From: JAWLDA01 sp041686855
GTDB lineage: Bacteria; Bacillota; Limnochordia; DTU080; RSA5
Direction: 5' to 3'
Assembly: GCA_041686855.1 (NCBI GenBank)
Contig: JAWLDA010000001.1
Span: 310,001-374,000, forward strand
Length of the DNA: 64,000 nucleotides
This document shows positions 35,017 to 43,799 of the stretch, piece after piece. Within the stretch, counting starts at the first letter, position 1; the number at the start of each line of letters is the position of its first letter. Made by a program: the position numbers and the translations under genes. The notes under the pieces were generated by a model that was given only the letters and a program-made list of their open reading frames with translations, searched no databases and was not told the DNA's origin.

Positions 35017-35984
35017 CACGCCTTAACCTTTGTATTCTTTACTCCCAAGTGCCTCAGGAGGAGCTCGCCGCCATTCGGGCTCTGGCGCCGCAGGCTGATG
35101 TGGCTTGTCCTAGCCGCGAGGAGCAAGATGAGGCGTTGGCCGACGCCGAGATCGTCTTTGGCTCTCCGTCCCAGGAACAGCTCGAGCGGGCGCGAAACGT
35201 CCGTTGGATTCACATTCCGACGGCCGGCGCCGACCGCTTTGTGCGCTCAGACCTCGTACGGGAGCGGGGGATCACGATCACCAACTCAAGCGGGTGCTTC
35301 GGCATCCCAATTGCCGAGCATGTCCTGGCGCTCATGTTAGGCCTCACGCGCAAGCTTGGGGTGACGGTGCGCAACCAAGCGAGGTCTGAGTGGGTCCGTC
35401 CCGGTCCGCTCGGCGAGCTCTTTGGAAAGACGGTAGGTATTTTGGGGCTTGGAGACATCGGCACGGAGGTGGCGCGCCGAGCGCATGCCTTTGGGATGCA
35501 AGTGGTCGCCATGCGACGGCGAAGGGGAACGAGTCCTCCCTTTGTCGTGGCGTTGTACGGGCCTGAGGAGACCGACAAAGTGGTGCAGGCGGCCGACTTC
35601 TTGGTGCTCTGCCTACCCGGTACCGAGGCGACGCGCGGGATCCTCTCCCGGCAGCGTATTGAGTCGATGAAACCTGGATCATACGTCATCAACATCGGAC
35701 GTGGCTCGTTGATTGACGAGCCGGCCCTGGTTGACGCGCTCCGTTCGGGTCGGCTGGCTGGGGCCGGACTCGATGTCTTCTCTCAAGAACCCCTGCCAAC
35801 CGAGAGTCCGTTGTGGAAGATGGAGAATGTGCTGATCACGCCGCACACCTCCGGGAACAGTCCCATGCACCCCAGGCGTACCGCGGCGATTTTCTTGCGC
35901 AACCTTGAGCGTTATCTCAAGGGCGAGCCGCTTGAGAACGTCGTCGATCTGGAATGGGGCTACTCGTTTCGCAGCATCTCATAG
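35013..35984 (+). CDS. D-isomer-specific 2-hydroxyacid dehydrogenase
   Basis: 323 residues. NAD-binding motif GILGLGDIGTEVARRAHAFG near 147, the catalytic Arg in VINIGRGSLIDEPAL near 230, Glu in VFSQEPLP and His in VLITPHTSG near 280. The substrate-binding half includes IHIPTAGADRFV and TNSSGCFGIPIAEHVLALML. Substrate not assignable; glyoxylate, hydroxypyruvate or a sugar-acid product are options. GTG start at 35013 overlaps the TGA of the aspartoacylase-like gene. Context suggests the end of a sugar-acid operon. Confidence 0.88.
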   Translation: MTRLNLCILYSQVPQEELAAIRALAPQADVACPSREEQDEALADAEIVFGSPSQEQLERARNVRWIHIPTAGADRFVRSDLVRERGITITNSSGCFGIPIAEHVLALMLGLTRKLGVTVRNQARSEWVRPGPLGELFGKTVGILGLGDIGTEVARRAHAFGMQVVAMRRRRGTSPPFVVALYGPEETDKVVQAADFLVLCLPGTEATRGILSRQRIESMKPGSYVINIGRGSLIDEPALVDALRSGRLAGAGLDVFSQEPLPTESPLWKMENVLITPHTSGNSPMHPRRTAAIFLRNLERYLKGEPLENVVDLEWGYSFRSIS

Positions 35985-36023
35985 CGTCTTTTTAGCATTT
36001 TACAGTCGTCGGAGGCATGGCTT

Positions 36024-37436
36024 ATGTCCAAGGATCACATGAGGGGCGCACCGACATCAGGTGGGCGCCATATGCGCGATTTCACAGAAGGGAGCATTTT
36101 GCAGCACATCGTCCTCTTCTCGTGGCCCATGCTCTTAGGTAACCTGCTCCAGGCGCTTTACAACACTGTCGACAGCTTCTGGGTAGGGCGCTTTATCGGG
36201 CCGGCGGCGCTCGGCGCCGTCTCCGTCAGCTTTCCGATCATCTTTGGGTTGGTGGCGCTTATCATGGGACTCACGATGGCAACCACCACGATGGTCTCAC
36301 AGTATCGAGGGGCGCGCGACGAAGTGCGCGTACGTAGGACGATCGCCAACTCGCTCGTGCTCGTTTCAATGTTGGGCATCCTTTCATCTGCGGTCGGAGT
36401 CGTCTTTCGCGTCGACATACTGCAATTGATGCGCACTCCTCCGGAGATTTTGGGCCCGGCCGCGGACTACTTGGGCATCTTCCTCATCGGGCTCTTACCG
36501 ATGTTCTTGTACAATGTGCTCAGCTCCATCCTGCGCGGCCTCGGGGATTCACGGACGCCATTGCGCTTTTTGGCGTATGCGACGACCCTTAACATCATCC
36601 TCGATCCGATCTTCATCATTGGCGTTGGTCCGGTCCCCGCTCTGGGAATACGGGGTGTAGCCCTGGCTACGCTCGTCTCGCAAACGCTCTCCGCGATCCT
36701 GACGGTACGCTACCTCATGCACGAGACCGACTTGATCCCCTCCAAGCGCGAGGAGTGGCGCCTCATTGGGGAATTGGCCGCGAAGTTGTTCACGATCGGA
36801 CTACCCGCAGCGGCTCAATCGGCCGTCGTCTCGTTTAGCATGATCATCGTCACGTCAATTGTGAACACCTTTGGCCCCACGGTCGTCGCGGCCTTTGGCG
36901 CGGCGGCGCGCCTCGATCAGTTCGCGTTTTTGCCGGCGCTCTCGATAGGGTTGGCAGTCAGCGCCTTGGTGGGGCAGAACTTGGGGGCAGGCAAGTTCGA
37001 GCGGGTCAAAGAGATTCTACGATGGAGCATGGTGGCAACGCTCTCGATTACGGGCGTGATGACGTTGGTGGCGATTTTAAGTCCGGGCATCCTCATCAAG
37101 GTGTTTACCAACGATCCCGGAGTCCTTGCCGAAGGCTCCAAGTACCTGCGTATCGTCGGACTCAACTACATTCCGCTCGCCGCGATGTTTACGCTCACGG
37201 GAGTCCTCAGGGGAGCGGGCGATACGTTCGCTTCGATGCTCATTACGCTCGTGACGCTTTGGTTTGTCCGGTTGCCGCTCGCCGCGTACCTCGCCTACCA
37301 ACTCGGTTGGGGAGTGAGCGGCGCCTGGTGGTCGATTACACTGAGCACCATCCTCGGCACGATTTTGAACTATATCTATTACGCCAGTGGTCGCTGGAGG
37401 CGGAAGGTGATCGTCCAGGCGCCGCAACCCTCATAA
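36024..37436 (+). CDS. MATE family efflux transporter
   Basis: 470 residues, twelve helices. It opens GSILQHIVLFSWPMLLGNLLQALYNTVDSFWVGRFIG (seen in part) with the typical NT.D.FWVGR motif of Bacillus-type MATE carriers, and has SSILRGLGDSRTPLRF and GVLRGAGDTFASML at equivalent places of the two halves. Likely a sodium- or proton-driven exporter. ATG 36024 with GGAGG 8 nt upstream. Ends just before a hairpin at 37454-37487. Confidence 0.9.
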   Translation: MSKDHMRGAPTSGGRHMRDFTEGSILQHIVLFSWPMLLGNLLQALYNTVDSFWVGRFIGPAALGAVSVSFPIIFGLVALIMGLTMATTTMVSQYRGARDEVRVRRTIANSLVLVSMLGILSSAVGVVFRVDILQLMRTPPEILGPAADYLGIFLIGLLPMFLYNVLSSILRGLGDSRTPLRFLAYATTLNIILDPIFIIGVGPVPALGIRGVALATLVSQTLSAILTVRYLMHETDLIPSKREEWRLIGELAAKLFTIGLPAAAQSAVVSFSMIIVTSIVNTFGPTVVAAFGAAARLDQFAFLPALSIGLAVSALVGQNLGAGKFERVKEILRWSMVATLSITGVMTLVAILSPGILIKVFTNDPGVLAEGSKYLRIVGLNYIPLAAMFTLTGVLRGAGDTFASMLITLVTLWFVRLPLAAYLAYQLGWGVSGAWWSITLSTILGTILNYIYYASGRWRRKVIVQAPQPS

Positions 37437-37449
37437 ATAAGCGGCTTCA

Positions 37450-38700
37450 TCAAAGCGCCTCGAGTGCTTGAAAGTGCTCGAGGCGCTCTTTGTAGGGAAT
37501 GGTACTGCGCGCGGACGGATTTGGGGCGACGTAGACGAGGGCCTCCCCAAATGACTGACCCTGCAACCCCCACTCGACGCGCGCCGAGCGGCTTAGGCCC
37601 GCAAAGGCCCTGTACACGTTCTTGCCCAAAAGAGCCACAACGCGTGGCGTGTAGGCGTCGATTGTGCGCCGCAGCTCGACTCCCCCTGCAACGAGCTCGT
37701 CCCATGTCAAATCGCTTTCGGAGCGCGAGGCGCGCGTGACGATGTTGGTAATCCCCAGCCCGTGCTCGAGGAGTCGACGCTCTTCGTTTGGAGCGAACTC
37801 CCTCGGCGACAAGCCGGATTCGTGGAGGAGCCTCCAAAAGTGATTGCCGGGCCCGGCGAAGTTGTGACCTTTCGTCGCACTCATTCGGCCGGGGTTGATG
37901 CCGACAAAGAGGATGCGGAGGTTAGGTGCAATGATCTCAGGGACGGTGAGTCGTTCCCAGCGGTGACGGCGGAGCTCTTGGAGGACGGGCATCGCCTCCA
38001 GGCGCTCATCACTGAGGGCCTCCCAGTCGATCCCCGTCGGTTTGGGGTACGGCGTGTTGGTCTCGATCACTTCGTCGGGCGTGACGATGATATCAACGGA
38101 GAGGTCGTGGGAGTCGACCTCCATGTCGCAGACGATTTGGGCCGGGTGCGCCGTGCTGACGACCGGCACGTGCGGCAGACCCAGCTCTTGCAGGAGCGCA
38201 TACTCCAAGTCGGAGTACCCTTCACCTTTCCCCGCACGGGCGCCCCGGCGCGTCAGCGCGACAGAGCCCGTCACGATGAGATCGATCGTGGTCTCTCCTC
38301 CGATGCGAGCGGTAAACTCTTCGATCGTAATCTCAGTCCCATACTCGTGGGCGTGTGAGAGGCTTGCGGCACGCCGCTCCTCACCCGGGGGAACGTCTGC
38401 CGGGTCAATCCACAAAAAACTGCTGCGAAGTCGTGGCGCAGGCAGGTAAAGGCCTTTGCCGTCCTTGAGGGCCATGGCCCTCACCGGGAGCTGGGGCGCA
38501 TCAGGGTTCACTTTGATCGCTCGAGCCCGCGTATACACGGGCAGTTGACGCAGCCGCTTCGCTGCGGCTTCCGCTCCGACAAAGTTGGGAATGCGTCCTT
38601 CGATAGGAAAGGGGAAGCGTGTCGCACCAGCGGCGTGGAGGCCGCTGTAGGCTTCAGCCCGAGCAGCGGCCTTGCTGCGTGGCCTCTGTGATGTGTTCAT
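37450..38700 (-). CDS. Fusion of 5-formyltetrahydrofolate cyclo-ligase-like domain and Mug/TDG-type DNA glycosylase
   Basis: 416 residues with two domains not usually joined. The first (about 1-235) resembles the MTHFS/MTHFSD group: ARAIKVNPDAPQLPVRAMAL, KGLYLPAPRLR, DLIVTGSVALTRRGARAGKGEGYSDLE (seen in part). The second (about 245-416) resembles E. coli Mug: LRILFVGINPGRMSA with the catalytic Asn, HNFAGPGNHFW, GITNIVTRAS, VVALLGKNVY and APNPSARS. Mug removes uracil opposite guanine; the cyclo-ligase fold makes 5,10-methenyl-THF from 5-formyl-THF. Start ATG overlaps the stop of the upstream MATE gene (ATGA). The last codons form a hairpin at 37454-37487. Confidence 0.82.
   Translation of the reverse strand: MNTSQRPRSKAAARAEAYSGLHAAGATRFPFPIEGRIPNFVGAEAAAKRLRQLPVYTRARAIKVNPDAPQLPVRAMALKDGKGLYLPAPRLRSSFLWIDPADVPPGEERRAASLSHAHEYGTEITIEEFTARIGGETTIDLIVTGSVALTRRGARAGKGEGYSDLEYALLQELGLPHVPVVSTAHPAQIVCDMEVDSHDLSVDIIVTPDEVIETNTPYPKPTGIDWEALSDERLEAMPVLQELRRHRWERLTVPEIIAPNLRILFVGINPGRMSATKGHNFAGPGNHFWRLLHESGLSPREFAPNEERRLLEHGLGITNIVTRASRSESDLTWDELVAGGVELRRTIDAYTPRVVALLGKNVYRAFAGLSRSARVEWGLQGQSFGEALVYVAPNPSARSTIPYKERLEHFQALEAL
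37454..37487. terminator. 11-bp hairpin between convergent genes, inside the end of the glycosylase fusion gene
   Basis: Arms 37454-37464 and 37477-37487 (AGCGCCTCGAG and complement), loop 12 nt, followed by CTTT on the plus strand. It probably ends the MATE transcript from 36024 and lies within the last coding codons of the minus-strand gene. Confidence 0.6.
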
Positions 38701-40067
38701 CGAGGACGAACACCTCCAAATTGCGCGGTGTGTAGACGTTGGGTGTGGCGCAGTCGCCAGGAGAGACCGATGGCGCCGATGCCTAACCCGGCAATGAGAC
38801 CGATCCAGTAACCGAAAGGTCCCAACGCGGTGGACGTGGCGAGCCCATGGCCCATGGGGAGGCCGATCACCCAGTACGCGAGGAGGGCGAGGAAGAGGAC
38901 GGCCTTTACGTCCTTGTACCCGCGTAACGATCCCTGTATGGGCGCGGCGACGGCGTCGGAGAGTTGAAAGAAGATAGCGTGCAGTAAGAAGCGCTGTATG
39001 AGGCCGATCACCTCAGAATCCGCGGTGTAGAGCGCCGCGATCGGTCGATTAAAGGCGTGCAGACCCATGGAGAAGCCCAGCCCGATCAAGACGGAGGCGG
39101 CAATCCCAAGGTAACTGTAGTGCGCTGCTTCCCGCGGTCGTTTGGCGCCTACTTCAAAGCCGACTGCAATGGTGAGCGCCATGGAGATGCTTAACGGGAC
39201 CATATAAAGGAGTGAGACGAAACTGATGGCCGCCTGATGGGCTGCGATGGCGAATGTACCGAAACGGCTCATCAAGAGTGCAACCGCGGAGAAGATGCTC
39301 ACCTCGAGGAAGATGGCCAGTCCAATGGGGATACCGATGCTAAGCTGTTCTCTCAAAGCCCTTAGAGAGGGTGAATAGCGGCGACGCAGTACCTGGTAGT
39401 CAGCGAACGGAGGGAGGCGTACCATCACCCACGCGGCGATGACGGCGGAGAGCCAGTACGTGCAGGCTGAGGCGTACCCGGCGCCGACACCTCCGAGTCG
39501 AGGCATGCCCCATGCGCCAAAGATCAGCGCATAGTTGAGTAACAGGTTAATTGGCAGCGAGAGCAGCGTGATCACCATCGTGATGCGGGTCTGCCCATGG
39601 GCGTCGATCACGCTGCGAAGGACGGTGTAAATAAAGAGTGGGAGAATGCCCCAGGCAAGCGCTCCCAGGTAGCGCTCTGCGACGCCGTGCACCACACGTT
39701 CCAGGTCCATGGCGTCCAAGAGAGGCGGGACGACTAGGGCTCCAAGGCCTACGACGGCGATGGCGAGGATGAGGGTGAGGTAGACCCCCTGTACGATCGC
39801 GTGGGGAATCTCGTTGTATTGTTTCGCGCCGGTCAGTTGGGCAACGATCGGAGTGAGCGCCATCAAAATCCCTGTGACACCGGTCGCGACAGGCATCCAT
39901 AGACTCGCCCCGATCGCGACGCCGGCAAGGTCCACCGGCGCGTAGCGACCGGCCATGATCGTATCGGCGAAGTTGATCGCTGAGAGTGCGACCTGGGTGA
40001 CCAATATGGGACCAAAGAGGACTAGGAGTCGCCTTAGTTTTTGGGTAGGCGTGTGTGCCTGGATCAT
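38697..40067 (-). CDS. MATE family (NorM-like) efflux transporter
   Basis: 456 residues, twelve helices, NorM-type opening LVLFGPILVTQVALSAINFADTIMAGRYAPVDLAGVAIG (read in part) and GSLRGYKDVKAVLFLALLAYWVIGLPMG near 375. Likely sodium/multidrug antiporter. It is more similar to NorM than the carriers at 23896 and 36024. ATG at 40067; AAGGGGTGCC precedes it. Its TGA overlaps the ATG of the cyclo-ligase/glycosylase fusion gene, so a drug-export and a repair protein are translationally coupled. Confidence 0.9.
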   Translation of the reverse strand: MIQAHTPTQKLRRLLVLFGPILVTQVALSAINFADTIMAGRYAPVDLAGVAIGASLWMPVATGVTGILMALTPIVAQLTGAKQYNEIPHAIVQGVYLTLILAIAVVGLGALVVPPLLDAMDLERVVHGVAERYLGALAWGILPLFIYTVLRSVIDAHGQTRITMVITLLSLPINLLLNYALIFGAWGMPRLGGVGAGYASACTYWLSAVIAAWVMVRLPPFADYQVLRRRYSPSLRALREQLSIGIPIGLAIFLEVSIFSAVALLMSRFGTFAIAAHQAAISFVSLLYMVPLSISMALTIAVGFEVGAKRPREAAHYSYLGIAASVLIGLGFSMGLHAFNRPIAALYTADSEVIGLIQRFLLHAIFFQLSDAVAAPIQGSLRGYKDVKAVLFLALLAYWVIGLPMGHGLATSTALGPFGYWIGLIAGLGIGAIGLSWRLRHTQRLHTAQFGGVRPR

Positions 40068-40198
40068 GAGGGCACCCCTTCTGCGTGGCAGCGAGCCACT
40101 CCTCTCGGAGCTCCGTCTACGGCGGCCGCAGGAGCAATTTTTCCCCGCGGAGAAAGCAGAACTAAGTGTTGGACGAGTAATTTCGGGAGGTTTAAAAC

Positions 40199-41650
40199 GT
40201 GGCGGAGAAGCGGCCGAACATTCTCTTTCTCATGACGGATCAGATGCAAGGGCGAGTCCTGGATCCCCAACACCCCTGCCAAACCCCTAACCTTGATCGG
40301 TTGGCCGAGCGGGGAGTCCGATTTTCGCATGCGTACACTCCAAACGCAGTCTGTTCGCCAGCTCGGGCGAGCCTGATGACGGGGCTGTTGCCACACAATC
40401 ACGGGGTGACCGATGTGACCCACTGCGTCGACCCTGACCAAAGTTGTTTGCGCACAGAGAAGCCTCATTGGGCAGAGCGCCTGCGGGACGTCGGCTACCA
40501 TACGGCGTATTTCGGCAAGTGGCACGTGGAGCGCAGTGGTGACATGGATCGGTTCGGCTGGAGTGTCGACGGTACCATGGGCAGTCCGCTCTACGAAGAG
40601 CACGCTCGACGCCTCTCCGGCGACAGCCGCCGCGAGTACGTCAAGGTGCGCCACAATAACCTGCCTCCCTATTATCGCAAGTCGGTCCTGTACGGTGTCA
40701 CCACCCAGCCTCCCGAGGAGCGGCGCATGGGGATCGTCACCTCGATGGCCGAGGAGTATTTGCGAGAGTCGACCGGGTCAGAGCAACCTTGGTGTTGCAT
40801 GGTGAGCCTCATCGAGCCGCACGATCCCTTCGTGCCCGGGGAGGAGAGTATGCAGAGGTACAACGTCGACGAGATTCCCTTGGCGCCGAACGTCTTTGAC
40901 GACTTGGAGGGGCGTCCAGGCATCTACCGCAAGGTCTCAGGGACGTGGGCGGATATGACCGTCGAGGAGAAACGGGAAGCGGCGGCCTGCTACTACGCGC
41001 TTATCAGCGAGATTGACGCCATGTTTGGCAGGTTGATCACACTTCTCGAGGAGACTGGCCAGATAGACGACACGATCGTGGTCATGACGAGCGACCACGG
41101 CGAACTCCTTGGCGCTCACGGTTTATACACCAAGAATTACTCGGGGTATGAGGAAGTGTACAACATTCCTTTGATTGTGTCGGGGCCGGGGATTGCGCGG
41201 GGGGAAGTCTCTACCGCCAGGGTAGGACTGCACGATTTGGCGCCAACGCTCCTCGAGTTGGTGAACGCTCCAACCATCAGTGTGCCTGATTCGAGGAGTT
41301 TTGCTCCGGCTTTGCGGGACCCGGCTGGCGAGTCGGACACGTACCGAATCGGTTACGCCGAGTACTTCGGGACGCGCTACCGATTAACCCAAAGGGTGTT
41401 GTGGGACGGATCCTGGAAGTATTGCCTCAACGGGTTCGATTTCGACGAGATGTATAACCTTGACGAAGATCCGCATGAAATGAATAATCTCGCGGGAAAT
41501 CCCGCATACGAGGATAAAGTGAAAGAGATGCTTACACAGCTGTGGCGAATCGTGCGGGATACGGATGACCACGTATTGTACAACGCGTACGCGCCGATTC
41601 TCCGGGCGGCGCCGTACGGACCCCTTATCCTGGAAGCAGAGGAAGCGTAA
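40199..41650 (+). CDS. Sulfatase (formylglycine-dependent, CSPAR type)
   Basis: 483 residues. N-terminal RPNILFLMTDQMQGRVL with metal Asp14 and Gln15, catalytic Cys52 in AVCSPARASLMTGLLPHNHG, and VVMTSDHGELLGAHGLYTK near 300. No signal peptide, like the sulfatase at 26334. GTG start at 40199 after GGGAGG. Typical C-terminal YNLDEDPHEMNNLA, the family ending. Probably removes sulfate from a glycan fragment or sulfated choline-like ester; the exact substrate cannot be read. Divergent from the MATE gene at 40067. Confidence 0.92.
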   Translation: MAEKRPNILFLMTDQMQGRVLDPQHPCQTPNLDRLAERGVRFSHAYTPNAVCSPARASLMTGLLPHNHGVTDVTHCVDPDQSCLRTEKPHWAERLRDVGYHTAYFGKWHVERSGDMDRFGWSVDGTMGSPLYEEHARRLSGDSRREYVKVRHNNLPPYYRKSVLYGVTTQPPEERRMGIVTSMAEEYLRESTGSEQPWCCMVSLIEPHDPFVPGEESMQRYNVDEIPLAPNVFDDLEGRPGIYRKVSGTWADMTVEEKREAAACYYALISEIDAMFGRLITLLEETGQIDDTIVVMTSDHGELLGAHGLYTKNYSGYEEVYNIPLIVSGPGIARGEVSTARVGLHDLAPTLLELVNAPTISVPDSRSFAPALRDPAGESDTYRIGYAEYFGTRYRLTQRVLWDGSWKYCLNGFDFDEMYNLDEDPHEMNNLAGNPAYEDKVKEMLTQLWRIVRDTDDHVLYNAYAPILRAAPYGPLILEAEEA

Positions 41651-41742
41651 CTGTCAAGGTGACATCTGTCCTCAAAAGACGGGACACCTTAGAAACAGGT
41701 TCGCAGGTGCCCTGTACCGAATGGAGATTGAGTGGGTAAGCG

Positions 41743-41761
41743 CAGTCGGGATTACCGACTG
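41743..41761 (+). terminator. Small hairpin in the sulfatase-hemE gap
   Basis: Perfect 7-bp stem CAGTCGG / CCGACTG with a 5-nt loop, about 50 nt before the hemE start. Could end the sulfatase transcript or affect hemE expression; no clear T-run follows. Confidence 0.35.
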
Positions 41762-41810
41762 TGTTTACCGCGCGTGCGAAACATTTCAAGGTTCTTTGGA
41801 GGAGAGTCTT

Positions 41811-42845
41811 TTGGAGGACCGTTTTTTACGAGCGTGTCGACGGGAGTCGGTCGATCGGACGCCAGTTTGGTTCATGCGGCAGGCCGGGCGGTATCAACCT
41901 GAGTATCGCAAAATCAGAGAGCGGTACTCTTTGATGGAGATCTGCCGCCATCCGGAGGTGGCCGCAGAAGTAACGATGTTGCCCGTGACGCAACTCGGCG
42001 TTGATGCGGCCATCCTCTTTTCGGACATCATGGTCCCCGTCCACGAAGCTGGGGTCGACGTTGAGATCAAGCCAAACATAGGCCCGGTGATTGACCGGCC
42101 GATTCGGGACCAGGCCGGTGTGGAGAGGCTGAGACCCCTCGTGCCGGAAGAGGATGTCCCGTACGTCATCGAGACGGTGAACATCCTCAAGGACGAGTTG
42201 AAGGTACCGCTCATCGGCTTTGCCGGCGGTCCGTTCACTCTAGCGAGCTACTTGGTCGAAGGGCGCCCTACGCGCAAGTTCCACGAAGTGAAACGCATGA
42301 TGTTTGCTACTCCCGACGTGTGGTACGCACTGATGGAGCGGCTGTGTCAGATCGTGATCCCGTTCCTCAAAGCCCAAGTAAAGGCAGGCGCCGCTGCGAT
42401 TCAACTCTTTGACAGTTGGGCGGGCTGCCTGAGCCCGGCGGATTACCAAGAGTTTGTGCTACCCTACAGCAAGAAGATTTTCGAAAGCGTCGATTCGCTG
42501 GAGGTGCCGAAGATTCACTTCGGCGTCGGCACAGGTGAGCTCCTCGTCCACTTGCGCGACGCCGGGGCCGATGTGGTCGGAGTTGACTGGGTAGTCCCTC
42601 TCGACGAGGCGTGGCGGCGCGTCGGGTATGAGACGGCGGTCCAAGGAAATCTCGAACCCAACCTGGTCCTCGGCCCGCTCGACCGACTCCTCGAGCGCAC
42701 GCGGGAGATCATGGACCGGGCCGAAGGGCGACGGGGACACATCTTTAACTTGGGACACGGGGTGCTGCCCGAGACCAACGTCGACACGCTAAGACGTGTG
42801 GTCGATACCGTGCATGAATATACCTACGAGGGGGCACGCACATGA
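41811..42845 (+). CDS. hemE: Uroporphyrinogen decarboxylase
   Basis: 344 residues, full length. Removes four carboxyl groups from uroporphyrinogen III to give coproporphyrinogen III. Signatures: PVWFMRQAGRYQPEYR near 23 (substrate Arg), DAAILFSDIMVPVHEAG with the catalytic Asp near 72, GFAGGPFTLASYLVEG near 137, FDSWAGCLSP near 202 and FNLGHGVLPET near 318. TTG start at 41811, with GGAGGAG at 41798-41804; longer in-frame readings from upstream lack similarity. First gene of hemE-hemH-hemY, joined to hemH by an ATGA overlap. Confidence 0.95.
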   Translation: MEDRFLRACRRESVDRTPVWFMRQAGRYQPEYRKIRERYSLMEICRHPEVAAEVTMLPVTQLGVDAAILFSDIMVPVHEAGVDVEIKPNIGPVIDRPIRDQAGVERLRPLVPEEDVPYVIETVNILKDELKVPLIGFAGGPFTLASYLVEGRPTRKFHEVKRMMFATPDVWYALMERLCQIVIPFLKAQVKAGAAAIQLFDSWAGCLSPADYQEFVLPYSKKIFESVDSLEVPKIHFGVGTGELLVHLRDAGADVVGVDWVVPLDEAWRRVGYETAVQGNLEPNLVLGPLDRLLERTREIMDRAEGRRGHIFNLGHGVLPETNVDTLRRVVDTVHEYTYEGART

Positions 42846-43798
42846 GCGACCTGACTGGCGTTCTTTTAATGGCTTACGGCAGCCCGGACAACATCGAGGA
42901 TGTCGAGGCGTACTACACGCATATCCGCAGGGGTCGTAAGCCTTCGGAGGAGCAATTGGCGGACTTGGTGGGGCGCTACGAGCAAATCGGCGGCTCGCAG
43001 CTCAACCGAATCACCTTTGCGGTCGCAGAGGCGATGCAAGCGCGCTTAAACGACGGTGAGGGCGACGCCCAGGGCGGCAGTGGGCCAAACTACCGCGTCT
43101 ACGTCGGGATGAAGCATTGGCATCCGTACATTGCTGATACGGTTGATACCATGGCGGGCGATGGCGTTAGGCGGGCCGTGGCGATGGTGTTGACACCCCA
43201 ATACTCCAAGATGAGTGTGGGGGAGTACCTGCGAACGGCGCGCGAGCGAGCGACCGAGCACGGGATCGAGTTGATCGACGTGCATCAGTGGTGGGACGAG
43301 CCGGGTTACATCGATTTTATGGCCGACCGGGTCAAAGAGGCCCTGGCTCGCTTCGATGAGAGCGAGCGGTCCCAGGTCCACGCCGTCTTTACTGCGCACA
43401 GCCTCCCCGAGCGCATCCTTGAATGGGACGATCCGTATCCCAAACAGCTCCTGCAGACGTCTGAGGCGATCAGTGCCGCGGCGGGAGTACACTCCTGGCA
43501 CTTCGCCTATCAGAGCGCGAGCCATACCGGTGAGCCCTGGCTGGGGCCGGATGTACTGGAGAAATTGGAGGAGTTGCGAGATTCCGGGGTCCGGTCGGTG
43601 CTCGTCTGTCCGGTCGGATTCGTCAGCGACCACCTCGAGGTGCGTTATGACATCGACGTCGAGGCCGTCGAGAAGGCCAAGGAGTTGGGCATGCATTTGG
43701 AGCGGACGGCGTCGCCCAACGATCACGCGGCGTTTGTCGACGCGCTCACCCGCGTCGTCCGTCGCTACGCCTCACAACCGACAGGACAGAGGGCATAA
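42842..43798 (+). CDS. hemH: Ferrochelatase of the Gram-positive (coproporphyrin) type
   Basis: 318 residues, close in pattern to Bacillus HemH/CpfC, which inserts iron into coproporphyrin III. MAYGSPDNIEDVEAYYTHIRRG at the N-terminus is nearly the Bacillus form (quoted in part), RGRKPSEEQL follows, the metal-binding His is in FTAHSLPER near 181 and the Glu in SDHLEVRYDID near 262. Membrane-anchoring C-terminal helix absent, as in soluble CpfC. Overlaps hemE by 4 nt and is followed at once by hemY. Confidence 0.94.
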   Translation: MSDLTGVLLMAYGSPDNIEDVEAYYTHIRRGRKPSEEQLADLVGRYEQIGGSQLNRITFAVAEAMQARLNDGEGDAQGGSGPNYRVYVGMKHWHPYIADTVDTMAGDGVRRAVAMVLTPQYSKMSVGEYLRTARERATEHGIELIDVHQWWDEPGYIDFMADRVKEALARFDESERSQVHAVFTAHSLPERILEWDDPYPKQLLQTSEAISAAAGVHSWHFAYQSASHTGEPWLGPDVLEKLEELRDSGVRSVLVCPVGFVSDHLEVRYDIDVEAVEKAKELGMHLERTASPNDHAAFVDALTRVVRRYASQPTGQRA

Positions 43799-43799
43799 C

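Noticed and set aside
41565..41810. Extended N-terminus for HemE
   Set aside because: It would overlap the sulfatase gene, lacks similarity to HemE, and the TTG at 41811 has a strong ribosome binding site and family length.
43356..43799. Extended N-terminus for HemY
   Set aside because: It runs in a shadow frame of hemH; the FAD motif should lie at the true N-terminus, which begins at ATG 43800.
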